A stretch of 21,810 nucleotides of DNA from an uncultured bacterium (GCA_905214175.1 CAJMLD010000006.1:1-21810), one strand, 5' to 3'. Positions 1 to 7,984 are shown, counted from the first letter of the stretch. Numbers and translations are program-made. The notes: generated from the letters alone by a model not told the origin.

Positions 1-1862
1 ACGCTCGATCCGTCCGGCGTGGTCACAGTGACGCTAAAGCCAAAGCTCGCGTCTGTGGGATAGTCGGTAGACGAGACGTTCTTCGTAATCTTGATTCTGC
101 TCTTGAGCGTGTTGGTGGCGGTGAGCGTGGCGTCATCATTGCCGCCCATAGCCAATACGCCATCAACCAGCATGGGTCTGATGGTCTCGGCACTCAGCTC
201 GTAGTGCTCGTCGACGTTGTCCTCGGTGACGGTCACGTTGTGGCCAGACGTAAGGTCTACTCCGTTGGCGGTGATGCCATAAGGCACGTGCACCTCTGCC
301 TGGTAGTTATTGTTGGAGTTGAGGGTCACCGTCTTGAGGATCTTGTTGTCGAGCAGAACGTTCAGCGTGATGTCTCCGGAGGGACGCGCGCTCTTGTCGA
401 GCGAGTCTACCCACTCCTTACTCACGGTGATGGTGGGCGTGTCCACAGGCATGGGATCGGGGGTGTCGAGCCGAGCGGTCCCCGCTTGGGACTTTGTTGC
501 AACGTAGAGCCCACTTGTTAGGTCGTAGGTGTACGTGAGTCCAGTTGACGGAGAGGTCCAGGTGCCGTTGTCCTGCTCGACGGCGTCACTCGGCAGCACC
601 TCGGTGGTCGTCGTGCTCGTCTGCTCGTACGACACGTTGGCCGTGGTGTTGGTCTGGATGCCGTACGTTCTCGTCTCGGCGCTGTAGACGATACCAGCGG
701 GCAGGTCGGTGATGGTGCCACTGTTCTGGAGCTCTGCAACCTTGTCGATGGCAGCCTGGCTTGGCCACACCTTAAAGCTCACGGTATAGGTGACGCCATG
801 CTCAAGAGAGCCAAGGGACGAGAGGTCCCAAGACACCGTTGAGCCATCAAACGTGGCGTCCGGGGCATCGTCCCAATCGCTCGTCACGCTGTTCTTGGTC
901 TTGGAATACGTGAAGCCCTCGACCGCACCATCCACAAGCGAGGTGGCCGCGAGCGACGTCATGCCGTCGGTCACTTTCACGTTGCTATACGTGAGGTTGT
1001 GCGTGATGGTGTTGATGATGTTATCGAAGGCAGCGTTGAGAGCGGCGCTATCCGCCGCGCTGTAATAGTTGCCGGCCTGCCCGCTAGCCGCTGCCAGTTT
1101 CTGCATGTTGGAAACGTTGCCGAAGGCGCCGATGGCGAAGAAGGACTTGCCCTCGCCTGCTATGGCAACTGCCTGGTCCCTGGCGCGGTCGTAGTTCAGG
1201 CCATAGGCGTCGGAGTTGCCTGTGCCATAGTATGTATGGCCGTCTGAGGAATGGCTCTCAAACTCATCCCGGTCCTGCCCCCAAGCTCGCGTTCCCCGCG
1301 TGTTGCGGTAGGTCGGGTCGCCATCGGAAACAAAGATGACGTAGACGTCAGCGCCTTTACGCGTCTTGATGGCGTTTGCGGTTTTGAGCGCGTCTTCCCA
1401 GTTAGTGCCACCAGTGGCAGTGAGGCTGTTTACCTGCCTTTGGAAGCCCGAGAGGCTCATCGTGCCCGTGATGCGCGTAGTTGCGTAGTTTGAGAACGTG
1501 ACGAGTGACAGCTGCACGGCATCGGGGTTGTCCGTCGTGTTGTTGGAAAGCAGCTCCTCGGCAAGTGAGTTGACGGCGGACTTAGCCACGCTCAGGCGCG
1601 ACTGCCAGCTGTCGCCTGCCCGTTCCGACATCGATCCCGACGTGTCGAGCACCACGATGACGTCGGCCTTGCTCGAAGACGAGGAAGCCTGCGACTTGCC
1701 CGTCACGCTGAGGCTCAGCGTGTACGTGCCGTCGTCATTTGGCGTAACGATCTTGCTGGTGGCAGGCGGCTCGGCGGCAAACGCCGGCGTCACGCCAATC
1801 GCAATGAGCGCTGCAAAGACCGCAAGCAACGCTCGAAATAGTGTTCTTCCCCTGTGTCTCAT
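1..1862 (-). CDS. Secreted vWA-domain surface protein with Cna-B/pilin-like domains (3' end beyond left edge)
   Basis: An open frame of 620 codons runs from an ATG at 1862 off the left edge, so the C-terminus and any LPXTG-type sorting signal are not visible. Residues 1-30 form a signal peptide: a basic start, a hydrophobic core, and a likely cut near AFA-AE. Residues 67 to about 285 are a von Willebrand factor A domain. It has a complete MIDAS: DTSGSMS at 73-79, a threonine in GGTNWEDAL near 153, and an aspartate in VSDGDPT at 180. After a beta-rich stretch, residues 476-585 look like a Cna-B/pilin repeat (TVSKEW start, TATNT end), the kind that often forms Lys-Asn isopeptide bonds. A second such domain begins at 588 (IKITKNV). 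The start is preceded by a G-rich Shine-Dalgarno (GGGGGG, 6 nt spacing). By family knowledge this is a cell-wall adhesin or pilus-tip subunit. The sortase encoded at 5882-6871 could anchor it, but that link is inference. Confidence 0.9.
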   Translation of the reverse strand, partial: MRHRGRTLFRALLAVFAALIAIGVTPAFAAEPPATSKIVTPNDDGTYTLSLSVTGKSQASSSSSKADVIVVLDTSGSMSERAGDSWQSRLSVAKSAVNSLAEELLSNNTTDNPDAVQLSLVTFSNYATTRITGTMSLSGFQRQVNSLTATGGTNWEDALKTANAIKTRKGADVYVIFVSDGDPTYRNTRGTRAWGQDRDEFESHSSDGHTYYGTGNSDAYGLNYDRARDQAVAIAGEGKSFFAIGAFGNVSNMQKLAAASGQAGNYYSAADSAALNAAFDNIINTITHNLTYSNVKVTDGMTSLAATSLVDGAVEGFTYSKTKNSVTSDWDDAPDATFDGSTVSWDLSSLGSLEHGVTYTVSFKVWPSQAAIDKVAELQNSGTITDLPAGIVYSAETRTYGIQTNTTANVSYEQTSTTTTEVLPSDAVEQDNGTWTSPSTGLTYTYDLTSGLYVATKSQAGTARLDTPDPMPVDTPTITVSKEWVDSLDKSARPSGDITLNVLLDNKILKTVTLNSNNNYQAEVHVPYGITANGVDLTSGHNVTVTEDNVDEHYELSAETIRPMLVDGVLAMGGNDDATLTATNTLKSRIKITKNVSSTDYPTDASFGFSVTVTTPDGSS

Positions 1863-2243
1863 AGTTGACCCCCCAACCTGAAACGCAAACGACCAGACAG
1901 ATACTCTCCGCTGTCAGAAGTCAGACAGCAATGTGCACGCTTGTCCTGAAAATGCTGCTATTTACGTATTGCAAAAGTCGTGCTTGCATACAGCGGAACG
2001 AGATGGATGTATGAGGAACGATTTCCTCGTTTTCGAGGATTCGCTTCCGTCCGCCGGCGATTCCCGCTTATCCACCGGCCAAAGCCGCCAAGTCCTTTAC
2101 GGCATGTACGTATTGGCGTTTGCATGTCGCACCCCCAGCGTAGTGAGCATTCGTTGGGCATTGCGCTGCGCACAACACCCTCAATTTGCGGATGATATCG
2201 AAGCGTCAGAGATTTGAAATCATTCCAAAGGATGAGACGAGGG

Positions 2244-2378
2244 ATGAGCGGGGCGTATGTCGACCCCGAAGGCATGATTATCTCGCTGGCCGGTGCATGC
2301 GCTGGAATCGTCTCGCCGGCGTCGAGCGCGGCCATCGTGCGCTATCTCAAAAGTGAACACGAAAATGACCGGTCATAA
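2244..2378 (+). CDS. Doubtful 44-codon ORF ending inside an inverted repeat
   Basis: A short plus-strand frame starts at ATG 2244 and stops at TAA 2376-2378. The product would begin MSGAYVDPEG and end YLKSEHENDRS, with a small hydrophobic middle (MIISLAGACAGIV). I do not recognise it. The last ten codons lie in the left arm of the 18-bp inverted repeat and in the ATGACCGGTCAT palindrome. It could therefore be the tail of a decayed gene or a chance frame across a repeat. The AAAGGA upstream is about 11 nt from the ATG, which is a poor spacing. Confidence 0.15.
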   Translation: MSGAYVDPEGMIISLAGACAGIVSPASSAAIVRYLKSEHENDRS

Positions 2379-2438
2379 CCAGTTCTCTGGGAAAACGCCG
2401 CCGTGCACTTCCCGGAATTGTTTTCGTGTTCACTTTTG
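2348..2438. repeat. Perfect 18-bp inverted repeat with nested dyads
   Basis: The left arm, CAAAAGTGAACACGAAAA (2348-2365), is the exact reverse complement of 2421-2438, with 55 bp between. Inside lie a 12-bp perfect palindrome ATGACCGGTCAT (2365-2376), a small hairpin CCAG-TTCT-CTGG (2379-2390), and GGGAA/TTCCC arms (2389-2393 and 2409-2413). There is no U-tract, so it is not an ordinary intrinsic terminator. The layout resembles a MITE or a palindromic intergenic element, or a binding site for a dimeric regulator. No second copy is present in this window. Confidence 0.8.
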
Positions 2439-2527
2439 GATTGGCGAGAAGGGCGTAGCAAGCGTGGCGGACGCCGAGGACGGTGCAGGGCCCGGGCTTG
2501 GGCCATGCGGCTGTGTCATCGGCACAG

Positions 2528-2559
2528 AAAAAGCCCCTCCGGCAGGAAGCCGAAGGGGC
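2528..2559 (-). terminator. Intrinsic terminator of the purE-purN operon
   Basis: Read on the minus strand, an 11-bp stem (GCCCCTTCGGC pairing with GCCGGAGGGGC, one G-U pair) closes a 5-nt loop at 2544-2548. A run of five U follows directly (2528-2532). It starts about 27 nt after the purN stop, which is typical for the end of an operon. Confidence 0.93.
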
Positions 2560-2585
2560 ACCGAGATGAACGACAATCCCTTGCG

Positions 2586-3200
2586 TTACGCCTGGTCAAT
2601 CACCACGTGCCCATCTTCGCGCACGTGCACGCGCCCCTCCGCAAGGAGCTGCGCCACATGCGGGTAGAGCTGGTGCTCGACCTCGTGGATGTGGGCCTCA
2701 AGCTGCTCGACCGTCCAGCCCTCCTCGACCGCTACGGGCCTCTGGGCAATGATTGGGCCGCAGTCGTAATCGCTGTTGGCAAAGTGGACCGTCACGCCCG
2801 TGACCTTAACGCCGTAGTCGTAGGCGTCCTGGATGGCGTGCGCCCCCTTGAAGCTGGGCAGCAGCGCCGGGTGGATGTTGACGACGCGGTTGGGGAAGCT
2901 GGCCAGGATGGGATCGTGCACCATCCGCATGTAGCCGGCCATAAGCACGTAGTCCACGCCAGCGCGGCGCAGCTCGGTGGCTATGACCTCGTCGGCAACC
3001 ATGGGGTCGGCGTAGATCTCCTTGGAGAGCGTGAGCGTCTGGATGCCTGCCGCCTCGGCGCGCTTGAGGCCGTATGCGCTCGGACGCGAGCTCACCACAA
3101 GCTCGATGGTGGCGTCAAGCTTGCCAGCAGCGATGGCATCGATAAGCGCCTGCAGGTTGGTACCCGAGCCACTTATCAGCACTCCCAGCTTGATGCTCAT
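2586..3200 (-). CDS. purN: Phosphoribosylglycinamide formyltransferase (GART)
   Basis: The 204-residue product matches the usual PurN length. PurN transfers a formyl group from 10-formyl-tetrahydrofolate to GAR in the third step of purine synthesis. The phosphate-binding loop SGSGTNLQ is at 10-17. The catalytic triad of the family is present: Asn109 and His111 in NIHPALLPSFKG, and Asp146 in DYDCGPIIAQ. The open frame extends further upstream, but ATG 3200 is the right start. It begins MSIKLGVLISGSG, has AAGGTGA upstream, and overlaps the purM stop in an ATGA tetranucleotide, which implies translational coupling. It is the last gene of the purE-yqeY-srtB-purF-purM-purN run and is followed by a strong terminator. 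Confidence 0.97.
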   Translation of the reverse strand: MSIKLGVLISGSGTNLQALIDAIAAGKLDATIELVVSSRPSAYGLKRAEAAGIQTLTLSKEIYADPMVADEVIATELRRAGVDYVLMAGYMRMVHDPILASFPNRVVNIHPALLPSFKGAHAIQDAYDYGVKVTGVTVHFANSDYDCGPIIAQRPVAVEEGWTVEQLEAHIHEVEHQLYPHVAQLLAEGRVHVREDGHVVIDQA

Positions 3201-4267
3201 CGATAGGTCACCTTGCCCTCGCCGACAACGCACTCGCCCATCACGAATGGCGAGAACCCCTGGGCAACAAGCCCCTCGCACACCTCGTCCACGTCATCGC
3301 GACCGCAGATGATGCTCATGCCAACACCCATGTTGAAGGTCTTGTACGCCTCATCAGGCGTGAGGCCGGCGGCACGCACCATGTACGTAATGACCGGCGG
3401 CACGTCCCATGCCGGGCCGTCCTCGCCGCCGCGATCCACCACGGCGTCAACGTTTGCGGGCAGCGCGCGGTTGAGGTTCTCGGTAATGCCGCCGCCGGTG
3501 ATGTGCGCCATGGCATGAATGGGCACGCCAGCCTTCAGCGCGCGCACCAGACCGCCGGCGTAGATGGTGGTGGGACGCATCACGGCATCGGCCAGACTCT
3601 CGCCGCCCAGCTCGGGAAGCGGGCGCTCGAGCTCCTCCACGGTCTTGCCCTCGATGGCAACCTTACGCACAAGCGAGTAGCCGTTGGAGTGGATGCCGGA
3701 GCTGGGAAGGCCGAGAATAACGTCGCCCTCGTGCACCAGGTGCGGGCCAATCATCTTGGGGCGGTCGACCACGCCCACCACAAAGCCGGCCAGGTCGTAG
3801 TCGTTGGGGTTCATCACGCCGGGGTGCTCGGCCATCTCGCCGCCAACCAGCGCGCAGCCAGACTTGCGGCAGCCCTCGGCAATGCCGCCCACGATCTTGG
3901 CAACGTGCTCGGCGCGAAGCTTGCCAATGGCAACGTAGTCCAGGAAGAACAGCGGCTCGGCGCCAATGGGCACCACGTCGTCCACGCACATGGCGACAAG
4001 GTCCTCGCCCACCGTGTCATGACGATCGAGCAGCTGCGCGATGGCAAGCTTAGTGCCCACACCATCCGTGCCCGAGACCAGAACCGGATCCTCCATGTCC
4101 TTGTACGGAGCCATCGAGAAGCACGAGCCAAACCCGCCCAGGCCGCCAATGACCTCGGGCCGATTGGTCGACGCCACGGCCGCCTTGATCGCGTCGACGG
4201 CGCGGGCGCCCTCGTCCACGTCGACGCCGGCGTCTGCATACGAGACGTGCTGGGGCTTATCTGCCAT
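3197..4267 (-). CDS. purM: Phosphoribosylformylglycinamidine cyclo-ligase (AIR synthetase)
   Basis: The 356-residue product uses ATP to close the imidazole ring of FGAM to AIR, the fifth step of purine synthesis. Visible family signatures are YADAGVDVDEG near the N-terminus, VSGTDGVGTKL (nucleotide binding), a DLVAMCVDDVV...GAEPLFFLDY block, GGEMAEHPG, SSGIHSNGYSLVRK and HITGGGITENL. The commonly seen VND in the third block reads VDD here, a conservative change. I chose ATG 4267 (MADKPQHVSYADAG). It lies 9 nt after an AGGAAGG site and overlaps the purF stop by 11 nt. ATG 4276 (MPKMAD) sits immediately behind the same site and is an alternative. The longer upstream frame is antisense-like sequence inside purF. 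Confidence 0.97.
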   Translation of the reverse strand: MADKPQHVSYADAGVDVDEGARAVDAIKAAVASTNRPEVIGGLGGFGSCFSMAPYKDMEDPVLVSGTDGVGTKLAIAQLLDRHDTVGEDLVAMCVDDVVPIGAEPLFFLDYVAIGKLRAEHVAKIVGGIAEGCRKSGCALVGGEMAEHPGVMNPNDYDLAGFVVGVVDRPKMIGPHLVHEGDVILGLPSSGIHSNGYSLVRKVAIEGKTVEELERPLPELGGESLADAVMRPTTIYAGGLVRALKAGVPIHAMAHITGGGITENLNRALPANVDAVVDRGGEDGPAWDVPPVITYMVRAAGLTPDEAYKTFNMGVGMSIICGRDDVDEVCEGLVAQGFSPFVMGECVVGEGKVTYR

Positions 4268-5885
4268 CTTGGGCATCCTTCCTCGCTGGGGTTGCTTCGT
4301 TGTTCTCGTCAGTGCAGCCGTCTGCGGGCGCCGTGCCAGCAGCTCCGAGTCGCGCTGCCGATTCGTGCTCGACATCGCGCGCAATCTCGTCGATGCTCAT
4401 GTGCGACTCGAGCGATGACGGCATGAGGTTGTGCGGCTTGTAGCCGGGCAGGAACTTCTCCTCGTAGAACGAGCGCGGGATTGCCACCGGATAGTCGCCG
4501 GTAAAGCACGCCGTGCAGTATCCGCCGTGGGGCACGCAGTCGATGAGGCCCTGCGGGGAGAGGAAGCCCAGCGTATCGGCGCCGATAAAATCACGCATCT
4601 CCTCGAGCGACATGTTTGCGGCGATGAGCTGGTCCTGGTTAGCGGTGTCGATGCCGTAGAAGCACGGCCATGTGACCATGGGCGAGGCCGAGCGCATGTG
4701 GACCTCGGTGGCTCCGGCGTCACGCAGCATCTGAACGATCTGCTTTGACGTGGTGCCGCGGACGATTGAGTCGTCCACCATCACGATGCGCTTTCCGCGC
4801 ACCACGTCGGGCAGCGGGTTGAGCTTAAGACGCACGCCCATCTGGCGCAGGGCTTGCGTGGGCTGGATAAACGTACGGGCCACATAGCGGTTCTTGATGA
4901 GCCCGGTGCCGTACGGCAGGCCAAGTTCGGCCGCGTAGCCCTCTGCCGCAGGCGTGCCGGAGTCCGGCACGGAGATGACAAGGTCTGCGTCGACGGGCGT
5001 CTCGCGCGCAAGGCGGCGGCCCATGTTGTGGCGCATGAGGTAGAACGAGCTGCCGTCCTTCACGGAATCCGGCCGCGAGAAGTACACGTGCTCAAAGATG
5101 CAGTCGGCGCGGGGCTGCGGCGGCACGCCCTGCTCGGAGCGAAAGCCATCGTCGGAGATGCGAATAATCTCGCCGGGGGCAACTTCGCGCACGTAGGTGG
5201 CACCAACGATGTCCAAGGCGCAGGTCTCGGAGGCAACGACCCACTCGCCCTCGTCGAGCTTGCCCAAGACCAGCGGCCTAATGCCGTGCGGATCGCGGAA
5301 CGCATAGAGGGCATTCTCGCGGGCAAGCACCATGGCATAGCCGCCCTCGAGCATACGCATGGTGTGCGCGATGCCCGTGCGCAGGCGGTGCCCGCGCTGC
5401 GTGAAGTAGCCAATGAGCTTGGCCGCGACCTCGCTGTCGGTGCTGGAGCGGAAGGGAATGCCCATCTCAATGAGCTCGGCACGCAGGGCGTCAAAGTTAA
5501 CGAGCGTGCCGTTGTGGGCCAGCGCAATGATTACGTCATTGATCATGGAGAGATGCGGCTGCGCCGACTCCCAGCCCTTTGCGCCTGCCGTGCCGTAGCG
5601 GCAGTGGCCAATGGCAACCTTGCCGGGCATGGCGGCGAGGTCTGCCTCGGAGAAGACCTGCGTCACCAGGCCGAGGTCCTTGCGCACCAGGACCGTGCGA
5701 CCGTCCCCCACCGCAATGCCTGCCGACTCCTGACCACGGTGCTGCAGCGCGCGAAGCCCAAAGTACGCCATGCGCGCGGGGTCGCGATTGGGCGCCCACA
5801 CGCCAAAGACGCCGCACTCGTCATGCAGTTTATCGTCGCTGGGGTCTTGCGGTCCGGGCCCTTGTGCCCACGACGCTTCCGTCAC
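4257..5885 (-). CDS. purF: Amidophosphoribosyltransferase with propeptide and [4Fe-4S] ligands
   Basis: The product is 542 residues. It makes phosphoribosylamine from PRPP and glutamine, the committed step of purine synthesis. A 23-residue propeptide precedes the Ntn-type nucleophile Cys24 (DE-CGVFGVW), so the chain must be cleaved to become active. The glutaminase half shows FGLRALQHRGQES, GHCRYGT and ALAHNGTLVN. The PRPP loop VDDSIVRGTTS is at 370-380. Four cysteines match the Bacillus subtilis-type Fe-S ligands: C262 (DCIFEHVYFSRP), C408 (WPCFYGID), and C457 and C460 (YCTACFTG). The start is GTG 5885: GAGGTGG lies 5 nt upstream, and the codon overlaps the sortase stop as GTGA. The longer open frame, starting at 5957, lies within the sortase gene. 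Confidence 0.97.
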   Translation of the reverse strand: MTEASWAQGPGPQDPSDDKLHDECGVFGVWAPNRDPARMAYFGLRALQHRGQESAGIAVGDGRTVLVRKDLGLVTQVFSEADLAAMPGKVAIGHCRYGTAGAKGWESAQPHLSMINDVIIALAHNGTLVNFDALRAELIEMGIPFRSSTDSEVAAKLIGYFTQRGHRLRTGIAHTMRMLEGGYAMVLARENALYAFRDPHGIRPLVLGKLDEGEWVVASETCALDIVGATYVREVAPGEIIRISDDGFRSEQGVPPQPRADCIFEHVYFSRPDSVKDGSSFYLMRHNMGRRLARETPVDADLVISVPDSGTPAAEGYAAELGLPYGTGLIKNRYVARTFIQPTQALRQMGVRLKLNPLPDVVRGKRIVMVDDSIVRGTTSKQIVQMLRDAGATEVHMRSASPMVTWPCFYGIDTANQDQLIAANMSLEEMRDFIGADTLGFLSPQGLIDCVPHGGYCTACFTGDYPVAIPRSFYEEKFLPGYKPHNLMPSSLESHMSIDEIARDVEHESAARLGAAGTAPADGCTDENNEATPARKDAQDGR

Positions 5886-6871
5886 TGTGCCACCTCGTTC
5901 TTGGGGACGCACACCAGGATGGTGCGGCCGTAGCCATCGATGTAGTTGCACGTGCACAGGGTGAGCACATGGCTCGACTTGCCGATAAGATCCGCCGCAT
6001 CAGAACGCTTGGTCACCGACTTGGCGAGAAGGTCGGAGAGGTACGCGTGAAACTCGTCCGTGGTTGACCAGTCAAACACGCGCACGTTGGTGTCGTTCTC
6101 GTCCGTGTAGTAGAGAAGGAGCGGCTCAAGCTCGTACGTGGCATCCTCGGTGACATACCACACGGTGCTCACGGAGTCGAACGCCTCTTGCTTGTCCATG
6201 TCGGCGATGGGCTTGAACATGGCGCCGTTGCGCAGGTGGTGGCCGTAGATGATGGTCTGCTGGTCAAGCATGCCGGGGGCCTGGTTCTGGTAGTCCATGA
6301 AGACCTGGCCACCCAGCGAGTAGTTGCCCTCGGCGTTGGTATGGAGGTACTTGTCGTTGTCCGACGCCTGGTACACGGGGAAGCTCACCACGGTGTTGGG
6401 AATCTGCACCCAGCCAACGACCTCGGGGTTCACGGCCTTAAGGCCCGCCCAGTCCACTACGGGTGGCTGGTTGCCCTCGTCGTCCACTGTGGCGTAGGTC
6501 GCGAGCTTCTCGTTCTCGACGTCCTGCTCGTGGTACTGCCACTGCGAGTAGCCGTACATCCCCGCCGCCGCCACGATAAGCGCTATGCCCACGACGAAGA
6601 GAATCGTGGAGATGATACGGTTGCGCCGCTTGCGCGGTTCGCTGTAGCGGCGGCCGGAGAGGTCGTATGGATCGGTCTCGCGGTAGGTGTCGCTCTTCAG
6701 GCGGCGGTTGAGGCGAGAAGCACCAGCGCCGGCGCCCTTGGCGGACGGGTCGCTGGTGACCACGGGGATGAAGCCGTTGCTGCGCCGAGTGTCCGCAGCA
6801 TCGCTACGCGAGGGGGCCGCGGAGCTCCCTCCGTCTGGCTGGCCAAAGTGCTTGCCCTGACTGTTTGACAC
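5882..6871 (-). CDS. Class B-type sortase, membrane anchored
   Basis: The protein has 329 residues. Residues 1-82 are a long, polar, basic cytoplasmic tail and 86-108 form one transmembrane helix. The sortase beta-barrel domain fills the rest. The catalytic set is visible: His211 in IIYGHHLRNG, Cys308 in TLCTC (304-308, the TLxTC form of class B), and Arg316 in YGRTILV. By family knowledge it cuts a C-terminal sorting motif and joins the surface protein to peptidoglycan or to a pilin. The start is GTG 6871, 8 nt after AAAGG. Its stop overlaps the purF start (GTGA), and yqeY ends 27 bp upstream, so it is embedded in the purine operon. A likely substrate in this window is the vWA protein at 1-1862. 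The class assignment is from motifs only. Confidence 0.92.
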   Translation of the reverse strand: MSNSQGKHFGQPDGGSSAAPSRSDAADTRRSNGFIPVVTSDPSAKGAGAGASRLNRRLKSDTYRETDPYDLSGRRYSEPRKRRNRIISTILFVVGIALIVAAAGMYGYSQWQYHEQDVENEKLATYATVDDEGNQPPVVDWAGLKAVNPEVVGWVQIPNTVVSFPVYQASDNDKYLHTNAEGNYSLGGQVFMDYQNQAPGMLDQQTIIYGHHLRNGAMFKPIADMDKQEAFDSVSTVWYVTEDATYELEPLLLYYTDENDTNVRVFDWSTTDEFHAYLSDLLAKSVTKRSDAADLIGKSSHVLTLCTCNYIDGYGRTILVCVPKNEVAQ

Positions 6872-6898
6872 GTGACTGCCTTTCTCGTACGCAGTGGG

Positions 6899-7348
6899 CT
6901 AGGACAGCTTGCTTCCCACGTACGCCGCGGCTGCGGGCTTGTCGAAGTTGCCGTTGGTTGCCTTGGTGAGCGCACCCATGACCTTGCCCATGTCACGCTT
7001 GGACGTCGCGCCAAGCTCGGCGATGAGGGAATCGGCCAGTTTCTCAAGATCTGCGCCCTCGAGCTGGCGCGGCAGCAGCTGAGAAAGGACTTCTGCCTGC
7101 GTCGAGAGCTCCTGGATGCGCTCGGCGTGGGACTCGGCGCCCGCCTTGCGCAGGCCGTCGAGCTCCTCGGCGGTGACCTTCTGGAGCTTCTTCACTGCCT
7201 TGGTAAGATCTGCCTCGGTGGCGTCACGGCGCTCGTCGACCTCGACCTGCTTCACGGCCTGGTTAACCTGGCGCAGGATGGAGAGGCGTGCCTTGTCGTG
7301 CGCCTTCATGGCTAGCTTGATCTGCTCCAGCAACTCTTCCTTCTTCAT
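6899..7348 (-). CDS. yqeY: GatB/YqeY domain protein
   Basis: The 149-residue product has the usual YqeY length and helical pattern: MKKEELLEQIKLAMKA at the start, QAEVLSQLLPRQL in the middle, and the hallmark RDMGKVMGALTKA near the C-terminus. The fold matches the tail domain of GatB, the tRNA-dependent amidotransferase subunit, and is thought to bind tRNA. The role of the free-standing protein is not established. An upstream GGAGG lies 10 nt from ATG 7348. It lies 44 bp after purE and 27 bp before the sortase, with no terminator on either side, so it is probably co-transcribed with the purine genes. Confidence 0.93.
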   Translation of the reverse strand: MKKEELLEQIKLAMKAHDKARLSILRQVNQAVKQVEVDERRDATEADLTKAVKKLQKVTAEELDGLRKAGAESHAERIQELSTQAEVLSQLLPRQLEGADLEKLADSLIAELGATSKRDMGKVMGALTKATNGNFDKPAAAAYVGSKLS

Positions 7349-7392
7349 GTGGTGCTTTCCTCCCTGGTTGCAGCAGGCAAAGTCGGCGGGCC

Positions 7393-7854
7393 TTACGCCT
7401 CCGCCATCTGCTGCTTCATGTGGACGATCTTCTCGCGATACTCCGGCATGGTGGCCCCCAGAATCTGGGTGGCGTAGATGGCCGCGTTCTTGGCGCCGCC
7501 AATAGCCACGCAGGCCACGGGCACGCCCGAGGGCATCTGGACCATGGAGAGCAGGGAGTCCATGCCGCCAAGGTCACTCGTCTTCATGGGGACACCCACA
7601 ATGGGCAGCGGCGTGTAGGCGGCAACAACGCCACCCAGGTGAGCGGCCTTGCCCGCGGCGGCGATAATCACCTTAAGGCCACGGTCTGCCGCGGTGGAGG
7701 CCCAGTCGTGGACCTTCTGCGGCGCGCGGTGCGCCGATGCGACAACCAGCTCGTACGGAACGCCCAGCTCGTCTAGCTGAGCCGTGCATGCCTCCATCGC
7801 CGGCATGTCCGACTTAGACCCCATGATGATTCCCACCAGCGGCTTGTCCGCCAT
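7393..7854 (-). CDS. purE: N5-carboxyaminoimidazole ribonucleotide mutase (PurE class I)
   Basis: The 153-residue product is typical of bacterial class I PurE, which converts N5-CAIR to CAIR. The substrate-binding loop GSKSDMP is at 12-18. SAHRAP, with the catalytic His42, is at 40-45. The GKAAHLGGVVAA segment is at 68-79, with a Leu-Gly-Gly-Met stretch further on. The start ATG 7854 has AAGGGGG 4 nt upstream. It is the first gene of the purE-yqeY-srtB-purF-purM-purN run and diverges from pdxY. No PurK partner is in the window. Confidence 0.97.
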   Translation of the reverse strand: MADKPLVGIIMGSKSDMPAMEACTAQLDELGVPYELVVASAHRAPQKVHDWASTAADRGLKVIIAAAGKAAHLGGVVAAYTPLPIVGVPMKTSDLGGMDSLLSMVQMPSGVPVACVAIGGAKNAAIYATQILGATMPEYREKIVHMKQQMAEA

Positions 7855-7889
7855 AGGACCCCCTTAGCGTTGGGTTCAGAGACCATCAC

Positions 7890-7895
7890 AGTATA
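7890..7895 (-). promoter_or_regulatory. Candidate -10 box upstream of purE
   Basis: TATACT on the minus strand lies 36 nt upstream of the purE start, in the 130-bp gap between divergent purE and pdxY. No good -35 hexamer is seen at 16-18 nt. I see no purine riboswitch fold in the short leader. The same TATACT hexamer appears upstream of purA and of the tRNA-Ser pair. For pdxY, only a weak TATCAT at 7927-7932 on plus is visible. Confidence 0.45.
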
Positions 7896-7984
7896 GATGG
7901 AGCTGAGCGAAGCTGGGCGCTGGGGCCTATCATTGACCAACAGCAACAAATGCGACGAACCAGCCACGAACCGAGAGGCACCGC

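Larger units (their letters stand above)
1863..2527. other. Non-coding gap between the vWA gene and the purine operon terminator
   Basis: I find no convincing gene in these 665 bp. They should hold the promoter of the vWA gene, but no clear -35/-10 pair stands out. A GTATCTG stretch around 1900 on the minus strand is only a weak -10 candidate. Open frames here (125 codons on minus at 1958-2335; 94 codons on plus at 1933-2217) overlap each other and show no domain, composition or ribosome-site support. The base composition is noticeably more AT-rich around 1930-2060 than in the flanking genes. A small hairpin (CCTCG, TTTT loop, CGAGG) lies at 2025-2038. The strongest structure is the inverted repeat at 2348-2438, listed separately. 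Confidence 0.6.

Noticed and set aside
1958..2335. 125-codon minus-strand frame in the gap upstream of the vWA gene
   Set aside because: No recognisable domain and no clear ribosome site. It overlaps other equally unsupported frames and composition changes partway through.
4854..5933. Long plus-strand open frame (359 codons) opposite purF
   Set aside because: It is antisense to a fully convincing purF and has no ribosome site or recognisable domain. High GC content produces such shadow frames; the same applies to 3503-4426, 12098-13342 and 13367-14758 on plus.
7855..7984. Purine riboswitch upstream of purE
   Set aside because: The whole gap is 130 bp, and I could not find the three-stem junction or its conserved loop sequences.
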